This document shows, in pieces, positions 44,105 through 51,956 of a DNA stretch of 64,000 nucleotides. Every line of letters starts with the position of its first letter. The stretch's first letter is position 1. Source of the DNA: Bradyrhizobium sp. CCGE-LA001. GTDB lineage: Bacteria; Pseudomonadota; Alphaproteobacteria; Rhizobiales; Xanthobacteraceae. Under the pieces are notes generated by a model, which was not told the DNA's origin, ran no database searches, and saw only the letters and a program-made list of their open reading frames with translations. The translations under genes and the position numbers were made by a program. The DNA is taken from positions 3,527,501-3,591,500 of the forward strand of contig NZ_CP013949.1 of assembly GCF_000296215.2 (NCBI RefSeq). Reading direction: 5' to 3'.

Positions 44105-45274
44105 ATGACCGCCAGCATCGTCGGATGGGCGCATACGCCGTTCGGCAAGTTCGACACCGAAACCGTCGAAAGCCTCGTCACCCGCGTCGCCAACGAGGCG
44201 CTGGCCGACGCCGGCATTTCCGCCTCCGACGTCGACGAGATCGTGCTCGGCCATTTCAACGCCGGCTTCTCGCCCCAGGATTTCACGGCGTCGCTGGTGC
44301 TCCAGGCCGACCCGAAGCTGCGCTTCAAGCCGGCGACCCGCGTCGAGAACGCCTGCGCCACGGGCTCTGCCGCCGTGCACCAGGGCCTGCGCGCGATTGC
44401 CGCAGGCGCTGCGAAAATCGTGCTGGTCGTCGGCGTCGAGCAGATGACGCGCACCCCCGGTCCGGAGATCGGCAAAAACCTGCTCAAGGCGTCCTACCTG
44501 CCCGAGGACGGCGACACGGTCGGCGGCTTCGCTGGCGTGTTCGGCAAGATCGCCAGCTCTTATTTCCAGAAATACGGCGACCAATCCGACGCGCTGGCGC
44601 TGATCGCGGCCAAGAACCATAAGAACGGCGTCGCCAATCCCTTCGCTCAGATGCGCAAGGATTTCGGCTTCGACTTCTGCCGCGCCGAGAGCGAGAAGAA
44701 CCCCTTCGTCGCCGGTCCCCTGAAGCGAACTGACTGCTCCCTGGTCTCCGACGGCGCCGCGGCGCTGGTGCTGGCCGATGCCGAGACTGCCAAGAGCATG
44801 AGCAAGTCGATCGGCTTCCGCGCCACCGCGCACGCCCAGGACTTCCTGCCGATGAGCAAGCGCGACATCCTCCAGTTCGAGGGCTGCACGGTTGCCTGGC
44901 AGCGCGCGCTGGAGCAGGCGGGTGTCACCCTGTCCGATCTCTCCTTCGTCGAGACCCATGACTGCTTCACGGTCGCCGAGCTGATCGAGTACGAAGCCAT
45001 GGGCCTGACGCCGAAGGGGCAGGGCGCCCGCGCCATCAAGGAGGGCTGGACGCTCAAGGACGGCAAGCTGCCGGTCAATCCGTCGGGCGGCCTGAAGGCC
45101 AAGGGCCATCCGATCGGCGCTACCGGCGTCTCCATGCATGTGATGACCGCGATGCAGCTTGCCGGGCAGGCCCCCGAGGGAATGCAGCTCAAGAACGCAA
45201 AGCTCGGCGGCATCTTCAACATGGGCGGCGCGGCGGTCGCCAACTATGTCTCCGTGCTGGAGCCGTTGAAATAG
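44105..45274 (+). CDS. Thiolase (acetyl-CoA acetyltransferase, SCP-x-like)
   Basis: 389 residues. The nucleophilic cysteine is C84 in VENACATGSAA, and histidines lie in FVETHDCF and KGHPIGATG. The usual second-cysteine CxGGG motif near the C-terminus is replaced by FNMGGAAV, a trait of SCP-x and archaeal-type thiolases. It condenses or cleaves beta-ketoacyl-CoA; the chain type is unknown. GGGAGAAAAG precedes the ATG. Confidence 0.92.
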   Translation: MTASIVGWAHTPFGKFDTETVESLVTRVANEALADAGISASDVDEIVLGHFNAGFSPQDFTASLVLQADPKLRFKPATRVENACATGSAAVHQGLRAIAAGAAKIVLVVGVEQMTRTPGPEIGKNLLKASYLPEDGDTVGGFAGVFGKIASSYFQKYGDQSDALALIAAKNHKNGVANPFAQMRKDFGFDFCRAESEKNPFVAGPLKRTDCSLVSDGAAALVLADAETAKSMSKSIGFRATAHAQDFLPMSKRDILQFEGCTVAWQRALEQAGVTLSDLSFVETHDCFTVAELIEYEAMGLTPKGQGARAIKEGWTLKDGKLPVNPSGGLKAKGHPIGATGVSMHVMTAMQLAGQAPEGMQLKNAKLGGIFNMGGAAVANYVSVLEPLK

Positions 45275-45301
45275 GCTTGGTCTGTCTCCGCGGGAGATAG
45301 A

Positions 45302-45337
45302 CGCGGTGGACGACGCCTTCGGCAAATCCACCCCGCG
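45302..45337 (+). terminator. GC-rich hairpin downstream of the thiolase gene
   Basis: CGCGGTGGA (45302-45310) pairs with TCCACCCCGCG (45327-45337) with one bulged base, followed by GCTTTTGCG. It is 28 bp after the thiolase stop and is a plausible terminator with a short U-run. Confidence 0.45.
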
Positions 45338-45351
45338 GCTTTTGCGCTAGA

Positions 45352-45385
45352 TCAAGGTGGACATGGTTCGTTTTGCCCACCTTGA
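45352..45385. promoter_or_regulatory. Nine-base inverted repeat upstream of the small coiled-coil gene
   Basis: TCAAGGTGG (45352-45360) and CCACCTTGA (45377-45385) are perfect inverted copies separated by 16 bases, ending 30 bp before the ATG at 45416. It may be an operator with half-sites two turns apart or an RNA hairpin in the leader. Confidence 0.4.
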
Positions 45386-45415
45386 CGCTCCTGATTGATT
45401 TGCGGGAACTGCATC

Positions 45416-45622
45416 ATGAGCACTGACTACGAAGCCTCGCTGTCGATGGACGCCCTCAACGATCGCATCGCGATCCTCGAGGACAATATCCGCCAGCTCA
45501 TCGAGCAGGCCGCGGCCGCGTCCGGCGAGCAGAACGAGTCGCGGATCGCAGACCGCATCAGCCAGCAGAACGACGAGCTCGACCGTCTCATCAAGATCCG
45601 GGAATCCCGCCAGAAGAAATAG
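45416..45622 (+). CDS. Small coiled-coil protein of unknown function
   Basis: 68 residues. From about residue 12 it is one continuous heptad-like helix (ALNDRIAILEDNIRQLIEQ ... DELDRLIKIRE), with no cysteine, tryptophan or membrane segment. The frame opens at 45395, but the ATG at 45416 (GCGGGAAC upstream) gives a cleaner start. I do not recognise a named family. It stands alone between a hairpin region and the CoA-transferase gene. Confidence 0.75.
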   Translation: MSTDYEASLSMDALNDRIAILEDNIRQLIEQAAAASGEQNESRIADRISQQNDELDRLIKIRESRQKK

Positions 45623-45747
45623 CGCCGCGATATCGCCGAGCGACGCATGCCGCCATACGCCGCTCGCCCTTGCGCGGGCGGCGGCGCTGCCGTTAGCTGG
45701 ATCGAAACCGCGAGGGCGCTTCGGCCCTGCGCAATCGGGAGCGAACG

Positions 45748-46947
45748 ATGGGGCCGCTGAAAGGCATCAAGGTCGTCGACATGACCACCGTGCTGATGGG
45801 ACCCTATGCGACCCAGATGCTCGGCGATTACGGCGCCGACATCATCAAGGTGGAATCGCTGGACGGCGACGTCACCCGGCTGATCGGCCCGACGCGGCAT
45901 GCCGGCATGGGCCCGGTGTTCCTCAACACCAACCGCAGCAAGCGCTCGATCTGCCTCGACCTGAAGAAGCCCGCGGGACGCGAGGCCGTGCTGCGGCTGC
46001 TGAAGGACGCCGACGTGCTCGTCTACAACGTCCGCCCGCAGGCGATGGCGCGACTTCAACTCGGCTATGACGTCGTCTCCGCGATCAATTCCCGCCTGGT
46101 CTATGCCGGCGTGTTCGGCTTCGGCCAAGACGGGCCGTACGCTGCAAAGCCCGCCTATGACGACCTGATCCAGGGCGCCACCGCGTTGCCGGCACTGATG
46201 GCGCAGACCGGCGACGGTGTGCCGCGCTATGTGCCGAACGCGCTGGTCGACCGCATCGTCGGCCTCACTGCGGTCGGCGCGATCTGCGCCAGCCTCGTGC
46301 ACCGCGACCGCACCGGGCGCGGCCAGCGTGTGGACATCCCGATGTTCGAGACCATGGCCGGCTTCGTCATGGGCGACCACATGGGCGGGCTCACCTATGA
46401 GCCGCCGCTCGACAAGGGCGGCTATGCCCGCCATCTCTCGCGCGACCGCCGCCCCTACAAGACCTGGGACGGTTATCTCAGCGTCATCGTCTATAACGAC
46501 AAGCAGTGGGAGAATTTCTTCAAGGCCACGGCACGCGATGATCTGCGCGCCGATCCCAAATTCGCGACCTTCGCGGGCCGGGCGGCGAATATCGATGTCG
46601 TCTATGCCGAGCTCGCGCGCATCTTCGAGACGCGCACGACGGCGGAGTGGATCGATCTTCTGACCAAGGCCGACGTGCCGGTCATGCCGATGCACGATCT
46701 GCAAACGATCCTGCACGATGAGCATCTCGAGGCGACTGGCTTCTTCCCGGTGGTGAACCATCCGACGGAAGGGCCGATCCGCAGCATGAAGGTGACGGCG
46801 ACCTGGTCGGAGACCGAAGCCGAGCCGGTGCGGCTGGCGCCGCGCCTCAACGAGCACGGCGCGGAGATCTTGCGCCAGATCGGATACTCGGCCGACGAAA
46901 TCGCCGCCATGGTCCGCGACGGTGTCACGCGTGCCGCGCCGGAGTAG
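45748..46947 (+). CDS. CaiB/BaiF-type class III CoA-transferase
   Basis: 399 residues. It begins GPLKGIKVVDMTTVLMGPYATQ, the usual start of the family. The catalytic aspartate is expected in the DLIQGATALPA stretch region, and the linker has NRSKRSICLDLK. It transfers CoA between carboxylic acids via an aspartyl-CoA intermediate; substrate unknown. It is flanked by thiolase-type genes on the same strand, so it probably activates an acid that they then process. Confidence 0.93.
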   Translation: MGPLKGIKVVDMTTVLMGPYATQMLGDYGADIIKVESLDGDVTRLIGPTRHAGMGPVFLNTNRSKRSICLDLKKPAGREAVLRLLKDADVLVYNVRPQAMARLQLGYDVVSAINSRLVYAGVFGFGQDGPYAAKPAYDDLIQGATALPALMAQTGDGVPRYVPNALVDRIVGLTAVGAICASLVHRDRTGRGQRVDIPMFETMAGFVMGDHMGGLTYEPPLDKGGYARHLSRDRRPYKTWDGYLSVIVYNDKQWENFFKATARDDLRADPKFATFAGRAANIDVVYAELARIFETRTTAEWIDLLTKADVPVMPMHDLQTILHDEHLEATGFFPVVNHPTEGPIRSMKVTATWSETEAEPVRLAPRLNEHGAEILRQIGYSADEIAAMVRDGVTRAAPE

Positions 46948-46979
46948 GGGAAAGAGCAATGGCAAAGATTCTCTCATCC

Positions 46980-47081
46980 GTCATTCCGGGGCGCGCCCTC
47001 TTGGGGCGCGAGCCCGGAATCCATACTCCCGATGGTGGTTATGGATTCCGGGCTCGCGACTTCGTCGCGCCCCGGAATGAC
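46980..47081. repeat. Nested palindromic repeat (CCGGAAT family), best-preserved copy
   Basis: Outer arms GTCATTCCGGGGCGCG (46980-46995) and CGCGCCCCGGAATGAC (47066-47081) are perfect. Inner arms at 47007-47024 and 47041-47058 are perfect over 18 bases (CGCGAGCCCGGAATCCAT). It lies between the CoA-transferase and the thiolase-like gene, all read rightwards, and would fold into two stacked hairpins in RNA. Confidence 0.9.
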
Positions 47082-47098
47082 AGCGGAGAGGTAAAGAG

Positions 47099-48235
47099 AT
47101 GAGCTTCATCACCGGCGTCGGCCTCACGCCGTTCGGCAAGCACGAAGGCTCATCCTCGCTCGACCTGATGAGCAAGGCCGCCCAAGCCGCGCTCGACGAT
47201 GCCGGGCTGAAACGCTCGGACATCGACGGCATCCTCTGCGGCTACTCCACCGTCTCGCCGCACATCATGCTGGCCACCGTCTTCGCCGAGCATTTCGGCA
47301 TCCGTCCCGCCTACGCCCACGCGGTGCAGGTCGGCGGTGCGACGGGTCTCGCGATGACCATGCTTGCCCATCACCTCGTCCATACAGGCGTCGCGCGCAA
47401 CGTGCTCGTCGTCGCCGGCGAGAACCGTCTCACCGGGCAGAGCCGCGATGCCTCGATCCAGGCGCTGGCGCAGGTCGGCCATCCCGATTACGAGGTGCCG
47501 CTCGGACCGACCATTCCCGCCTATTACGGGCTCGTTGCCAACAGGTACATGCACGAATATGGGGTGACCCAAGAAGACCTCGCTGAATTCGCGGTGCTGA
47601 TGCGCGCGCACGCCTGCACCCATCCCGGCGCGCAATTCCACGAACCCATCACGGTGGCCGACGTCATGGCCTCGAAGCCGGTGGCGATGCCGCTGAAATT
47701 GCTCGACTGCTGCCCGGTGTCCGACGGCGGCGCGGCATTCGTCATCAGCCGTGAGCGGACCGGCGAGACGGGCGTGCGCATCCGCGGCTGCGCCCAGGCC
47801 CACACCCATCAACACGTCACGGCGGCACCAAGCTTAAGCGAGCTCGGCGCCGAAATCTCCGTTGCGCGCGCAAAGGAATCCTCCGGCCTTGCGATCTCCG
47901 ACGTGCGCTATGCCGCGATCTACGACAGTTTCACCATCACCCTGGCGATGCTGCTGGAAGACCTGGGCCTTGCCGGCCGCGGCGAGGCCGCAGCCCGCGT
48001 CCGATCGGGCCATTTCAGCCGTGACGGCGCGATGCCGCTCAACACCCATGGCGGCCTGCTCAGCTACGGCCATTGCGGCGTCGGCGGCGCCATGGCGCAT
48101 CTGGTTGAGGCGCATTTGCAGATGACGGGGCGGGCTGCGAATCGACAGGTGCGCGACGCCTCGATCGCACTGCTGCACGGCGACGGCGGTGTGCTGTCGT
48201 CGCATGTCAGTATGTTCCTGGAGCGGGTGCGATGA
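47099..48235 (+). CDS. Thiolase-like protein lacking the catalytic cysteine; probable Ltp2-type retro-aldolase
   Basis: 378 residues of thiolase fold. The nucleophilic cysteine position is glycine 80 (VQVGGATG, against VENACATG in the thiolase at 44105), so Claisen chemistry is excluded. Two tyrosines, Y275 (AIYDSFT) and Y323 (LLSYGHCG), sit where, as I recall, the steroid side-chain aldolase Ltp2 has its catalytic pair; the spacing of 48 is close to the 50 of Ltp2. The next gene encodes a DUF35 protein, the obligate partner of Ltp2, overlapping by four bases. A retro-aldol cleavage of a beta-hydroxyacyl-CoA is therefore inferred. Confidence 0.88.
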   Translation: MSFITGVGLTPFGKHEGSSSLDLMSKAAQAALDDAGLKRSDIDGILCGYSTVSPHIMLATVFAEHFGIRPAYAHAVQVGGATGLAMTMLAHHLVHTGVARNVLVVAGENRLTGQSRDASIQALAQVGHPDYEVPLGPTIPAYYGLVANRYMHEYGVTQEDLAEFAVLMRAHACTHPGAQFHEPITVADVMASKPVAMPLKLLDCCPVSDGGAAFVISRERTGETGVRIRGCAQAHTHQHVTAAPSLSELGAEISVARAKESSGLAISDVRYAAIYDSFTITLAMLLEDLGLAGRGEAAARVRSGHFSRDGAMPLNTHGGLLSYGHCGVGGAMAHLVEAHLQMTGRAANRQVRDASIALLHGDGGVLSSHVSMFLERVR

Positions 48236-48591
48236 GCGAGCGACTGGCGGACTGGACCAAGGGCGAGCCGGCCATCACCTATCAGACCTGCGCCGCCTGC
48301 GGCCATGTGCAGTATATTCACCGCGCCTTCTGCTCTGCCTGCGGCGCGTCCGATCTGTCCGAAGCTCGCGCCAGCGGCAAGGGCAGGGTGTACGCGACGT
48401 CGCTTGTCTGCCGCGCCGCCACGCCGGAGACGCGTGCGCACGTGCCCTACAACATCCTGCTGGTCGATTGTGCCGAGGGGTTTCGCATGATGGCCCACGG
48501 CGCGAATGACCTCGCCATCGGCGATTCGGTCAGTGCGAGCTTCAAGCCGTTTGCCGGGAAGCTCGTGCCGTTCTTCGCGAAGGGCACGTAA
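48232..48591 (+). CDS. DUF35 zinc-ribbon/OB-fold acyl-CoA-binding partner protein
   Basis: 119 residues. The N-terminal rubredoxin-like zinc ribbon has C20, C23, C34 and C37 (TCAACGHV and FCSACGAS). An OB-fold follows at about residues 42-119 with GKGRVYATSLV. DUF35 proteins bind thiolase-like partners and the CoA moiety of the substrate. The four-base overlap with the preceding gene supports a fixed complex. Confidence 0.92.
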   Translation: MSERLADWTKGEPAITYQTCAACGHVQYIHRAFCSACGASDLSEARASGKGRVYATSLVCRAATPETRAHVPYNILLVDCAEGFRMMAHGANDLAIGDSVSASFKPFAGKLVPFFAKGT

Positions 48592-48599
48592 AGGGATTC

Positions 48600-48679
48600 G
48601 TCATTCGGGGGCGGTCTTACGACCGAACCTGGAACGGGTATTCTGGGCCTGGCTTGTGCGAGAGCCACCCCGGAATGAC
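48600..48679. repeat. Decayed copy of the CCGGAAT palindromic repeat
   Basis: Ends GTCATTC (48600-48606) and CCCCGGAATGAC (48668-48679) match the outer arms of the intact copy at 46980-47081. The inner arms have diverged, leaving a GGTC/GACC hairpin near 48613-48625. It sits just after the DUF35 stop. Confidence 0.65.
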
Positions 48680-48699
48680 GAAAACTCTGAGAACGCTTA

Positions 48700-48801
48700 C
48701 TAACGCCCGTAGAACAAGATGCTGGCGATGACGAGCATCGCCGTCACCGCCAGCATGTGCGCGAGCGCTCCCGAGGCCGCCCCCTTGATGGCTTCCTTCA
48801 T
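48700..48801 (-). CDS. 33-residue single-span membrane protein
   Basis: ATG at 48801, stop TAG at 48700. AGGGAG lies eight bases upstream of the start. The product has a short charged head (MKEAIKGAASG), one hydrophobic helix of about 20 residues (from ALAHMLAVTAML to IASILF) and the tail YGR. The strong ribosome site and perfect helix support it as real despite its length. It is read against its neighbours, and an 18-bp inverted repeat lies 36 bp upstream. Function unknown; small proteins of this build often modulate a larger membrane complex. Confidence 0.6.
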   Translation of the reverse strand: MKEAIKGAASGALAHMLAVTAMLVIASILFYGR

Positions 48802-48836
48802 GCCGTTTTCTCCCTAGACTTGGGCGTGACTCATCG

Positions 48837-48854
48837 TTGCGCGGTCAAGCGCAA
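48837..48854. promoter_or_regulatory. Inverted repeat TTGCGC-N6-GCGCAA
   Basis: Perfect six-base inverted repeat with a six-base spacer (GGTCAA), 36 bp upstream of the 33-residue gene in the region it shares with the divergent CMD-family gene. A second, looser inverted repeat (TACTCG/CGAGTA, 48872-48897) follows. Both are operator candidates with no known regulator nearby. Confidence 0.4.
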
Positions 48855-49074
48855 AGACGGTCAATTGTTTTTACTCGGAACACCCCACTTGCGAGTACTC
48901 ACCGCGAATTGTCCCCACGCGGCGAATATCGACTGTGTCAGGGTCGATCAGCAATGCGGCGGCAATTTGACTCGATGATGTTGCTCCTGCGTCGGCGCAA
49001 GAATAGAGTTTCAGAGAACCCTCGCCGATCGCGACAAAAAGCGTCAAAAATTCAGGGAAAACTTCAGGAAAATC

Positions 49075-49602
49075 ATGGCCCGCATTCAGTACAGCGACCC
49101 GTCCAAGGCCTCCGACCGCACCCGCGAAATCCTCGACAAGAACCGCAATGCCAACATTTTCCGCATGATGGCGCACTCGCCGAGTTACTTCGAGCAGTAT
49201 TGCCGCCTGGGCGGCGCCATCCGCCATAAGGGCGAGCTCGATCCGATCGTGCGGGAGCTCGCGATTACCCGTACGGGGATCTTGTGTGAGGCGCCGTACG
49301 AGATCGTGGCGCACAAGCGCATCGGCAAGAATGTCGGCGTCACCGACGAGCAGAACGAGGCGCTCGAAAATTGGCAAGCTGCCAAGTGTTTTGACGAGAC
49401 GCAGCGCGCCGCGCTCGCCTTCACCGACGAGATCGTCAAATTGAACAAGCCGACGGACGCCACCTTCAAGGCGATCGCATCGAAGCTGACGCCGGCCGCG
49501 CTGGTCGAGCTTCAGCTCTCGGTCGGCTTCTACATCATGACGTCGAAATTCCTGGAAACCTTCGAGATCGATCTTCAGCCGGTCACGGAAGTGGTGGGCT
49601 GA
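49075..49602 (+). CDS. Carboxymuconolactone decarboxylase (CMD) family protein
   Basis: 175-residue all-helical protein. The core motif CEAPYEIVAH (C71, E76, H80) corresponds to the QYEWxxH-type active site of the decarboxylase branch rather than the CxxC of AhpD peroxidases. A second CMD-like half follows with DETQRAALAFTDEIV. The substrate is unknown; placed after thiolase-like and DUF35 genes it could act on a cyclic or branched intermediate. AGGAAA precedes the ATG. Confidence 0.9.
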   Translation: MARIQYSDPSKASDRTREILDKNRNANIFRMMAHSPSYFEQYCRLGGAIRHKGELDPIVRELAITRTGILCEAPYEIVAHKRIGKNVGVTDEQNEALENWQAAKCFDETQRAALAFTDEIVKLNKPTDATFKAIASKLTPAALVELQLSVGFYIMTSKFLETFEIDLQPVTEVVG

Positions 49603-49627
49603 TCGACAAGAGCGGCGAGGGAGGCCG

Positions 49628-49930
49628 ATGACGATCGATGACTACGCGGCCTGGGCCGCAACCATTGCGAAAGTCGAAGAGCATCCGTCCAACGAGCGGC
49701 TGTCCTATCTCGGGCTCGGCCTCGCCAGCGAAGCCGGCGAGGTCGCCGATCACATCAAGAAACTGCTGCGCGATGATTGGCTCGACAAGGCAGGTCTGGT
49801 CGATGAGCTCGGCGACGTCATCTACTACTGGGCCTGCCTGTGCGCCGCGACCGGCCGGAAGCCGTCCGAACTGCTCGAGGCCAGCGCGGCCAAGATCAAG
49901 CGACGGTTGGGCGAGGCCGCGAGCCGCTGA
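49628..49930 (+). CDS. MazG-like nucleotide pyrophosphohydrolase
   Basis: 100 residues, single MazG domain. The metal-binding carboxylates are in SEAGEVADHIKK (ExxE part) and DELGDVIYYW (ExxD part). It would hydrolyse a nucleoside triphosphate to the monophosphate and pyrophosphate, probably for pool cleaning. It lies 25 bp after the CMD gene; GAGGGAGGCCG precedes the ATG. Confidence 0.9.
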   Translation: MTIDDYAAWAATIAKVEEHPSNERLSYLGLGLASEAGEVADHIKKLLRDDWLDKAGLVDELGDVIYYWACLCAATGRKPSELLEASAAKIKRRLGEAASR

Positions 49931-49948
49931 TGCATTTCTGTGTAGCCA

Positions 49949-50075
49949 TCCTTCGAGACGCCCGCCGTTGGCGGGCCCTCAGGATGAGGACCGAGTGCGC
50001 GGCAACAGTTTTCAACCAGCCGCAGTGCCGCTTAGCCTCATCCTGAGGAGACCGCGCAGCGGTCGTCTCGAAGGA
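49949..50075. repeat. Nested palindromic repeat (CTTCGAGACG family)
   Basis: Outer arms TCCTTCGAGACG (49949-49960) and CGTCTCGAAGGA (50064-50075), inner arms CCTCAGGATGAGG (49977-49989) and CCTCATCCTGAGG (50036-50048). It fills the space between the convergent MazG and glutaminase genes and may act as a two-way terminator. Confidence 0.85.
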
Positions 50076-50087
50076 CGAGGCGTGCGT

Positions 50088-51935
50088 TCAGGTCGACGTC
50101 AGAATATCCACCTTTGCGTTGGCGACGATCAGGCGGTCGGCCAACAGCTGCGCCAGATTGCGCATGATGCGCTCGCTGGCGCGCGGGTGCTGTTCGCGGA
50201 AGCGCTCGAAGTCCTTGAGCGGCACCTCGAACACGGTCGCCGCCATGTCGGCAAACACGTCGGCGGAGCGCGTTGCCTCCAGCAGTGCCATCTCACCGAA
50301 GGCCATGCCGGCGGTGAGCGTTGCCAGCCTGACGCCGTCGGGCAGCGTGACATGGACCGCGCCGCTTCGGAGGAAGAACACGGTATCGGCGGCATCGCCA
50401 GTCGTCACGATCTTCGCGCCGGAGGGATAGCTGCTGATCGTGCAGAGCGCTGCGAGATCGGACAGCTCGTCCTCGCTCAGCCCGGCGAGCAGCGGCTGCT
50501 CGGCAAGCTCGGTGGTCTCGTGGAAGTCGATCGAGCCGCCATAGCGGTAGACGATCTGGTCCTCCGCCCATTCGATCGCGGTATCCAGCAGGTAGAAATC
50601 GCGGACGTTCTTCAGCTCCGCTGTCCATTCCCGCAAGCTGTCCCATTCCTTGGAGGCGCGCCGGATGCCTGAGATCACGACGGTGACGTTCAGCGCCGCC
50701 AGCTCCTCGAAGGCCTCGGCGACGAGCCGCGCGCCGGCGCGCGTGGTCGAGGTGACGCGGTGCAGATCGAAGATCACGAATTGCGGGCGCGGCCGGCCCG
50801 CGAGCCGTCGTGAGACATAGTCGACGGCGGAAAGCGACAGCGTGCCGACCAGCTCGATGATCCGCACCTCCTGCTCGTGCGCGGCCAGGATCTCGCGCTC
50901 TTGTGGCCGGCGCACGCGGCGGGACGGGCTCTTGCCGATGTCATAGTCCGCTATAACCGCGTTGCGCGCGTCGTCGCTGCGGTTGAGCATGTGCAGATCG
51001 TAGTGCGAGGACAGTGCCTCGCAGACCTTGATGCCGCGCACGCTGTTGCCGTGCTTGTCCAGCCTCGGCGAGTAGCTGCCGAGCCCGAGCCTGGCAGGGA
51101 GCGCGGCGAGGATGCCGCCGCCGACGCCGCTCTTGGCGGGAAGGCCGATCCGGTAGATCCATTCGCCGGCATAATCATACATGCCGGACGAGGTCATCAC
51201 CGAAAGCGTGCGCGAGATCGCGTAAGGCGTCAGCACCTGCTCGCCCGTCACCGGATTGATGCCGCGATTGGCGAGCGTCGCCGCCATCACCGCGATGTCG
51301 CGTGCGGTGACCAGCACGGCGCATTGCCGGAAATAGACGTCGAGGACGCCGGCGACATTGTCGGATATCACGGCATTGGTCTTGAGCAGATAGCCGATCG
51401 CACGGTTGCGGTCGCCGGTCTGGCTTTCGGATGTGTAGACGGCCTCGTCGACGGCGAGGTCGCGTCCGGCAAAGCGGCTGAGCGCGAGACGGATCTGCTC
51501 GAAAGCGTCCGCGCCTTTGCTGTCATAGATCAGCCCGGTGCAGGCGATCGCGCCGGCATTGACCATTGGGTTGAACGGATGGTTGTCGGAATTGAGCCGG
51601 ATCGAGTTGAAGGGATCGCCGGAGGGCTCGACGCCGATGGCGCTTTCGACCTTCCCTGCACCCAAAAGGTCCAGCGCCAGCCCGAACACGAAGGGTTTGG
51701 ACATCGACTGGATGGTGAAGGGCACTCGGCTGTCGCCGACTTCGTAGACATGGCCGTCGAGCGTCGCGAGGCTGATGCCGAAATAGGCAGGGTCCGCCTT
51801 GCTCAGCTCGGGAATGTAGTCGGCGACGCTGCCCGAGATCTCGGCCGAGAATTCATTGAGGCAATTGTCCAGAAACCGCAGCAAAGGCGGTCTCGAGCGG
51901 GTCCAGGCGGAGGTGGCGGGCGATAACGGCTTCAT
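50088..51935 (-). CDS. glsA: Glutaminase fused to STAS and cyclic-nucleotide-binding domains
   Basis: 615 residues. Residues about 15-315 are a serine-dependent glutaminase that makes glutamate and ammonia: catalytic S77-x-x-K80 in QSMSKPF, MVNAGAIACTG, and the GVGGGILAALP loop. A STAS-like domain follows at about 345-460 (RIIELVGTLSLSA, FVIFDLHRV). A cNMP-binding domain occupies about 480-600 (GMAFGEMALLEATRSADV, the phosphate-binding cassette with its arginine). Stand-alone bacterial GlsA is about 310 residues. The architecture suggests control by a cyclic nucleotide and by protein contacts. The ATG at 51935 was preferred over TTG at 51956. It follows the TRAP permease gene directly. Confidence 0.93.
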   Translation of the reverse strand: MKPLSPATSAWTRSRPPLLRFLDNCLNEFSAEISGSVADYIPELSKADPAYFGISLATLDGHVYEVGDSRVPFTIQSMSKPFVFGLALDLLGAGKVESAIGVEPSGDPFNSIRLNSDNHPFNPMVNAGAIACTGLIYDSKGADAFEQIRLALSRFAGRDLAVDEAVYTSESQTGDRNRAIGYLLKTNAVISDNVAGVLDVYFRQCAVLVTARDIAVMAATLANRGINPVTGEQVLTPYAISRTLSVMTSSGMYDYAGEWIYRIGLPAKSGVGGGILAALPARLGLGSYSPRLDKHGNSVRGIKVCEALSSHYDLHMLNRSDDARNAVIADYDIGKSPSRRVRRPQEREILAAHEQEVRIIELVGTLSLSAVDYVSRRLAGRPRPQFVIFDLHRVTSTTRAGARLVAEAFEELAALNVTVVISGIRRASKEWDSLREWTAELKNVRDFYLLDTAIEWAEDQIVYRYGGSIDFHETTELAEQPLLAGLSEDELSDLAALCTISSYPSGAKIVTTGDAADTVFFLRSGAVHVTLPDGVRLATLTAGMAFGEMALLEATRSADVFADMAATVFEVPLKDFERFREQHPRASERIMRNLAQLLADRLIVANAKVDILTST

Positions 51936-51956
51936 CGCCCCACTTGTGCAACGCAA

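Noticed and set aside
42808..44487. 559-codon minus-strand frame opposite kdgK, eda and the thiolase
   Set aside because: Crosses three real genes and their gaps; low-complexity Ser/Ala content indicates a shadow.
49075..49602. CMD-family protein as an AhpD-type peroxidase with a lost cysteine
   Set aside because: The YEIVAH context matches the decarboxylase-branch active site, which does not use a CxxC pair, so nothing is missing.
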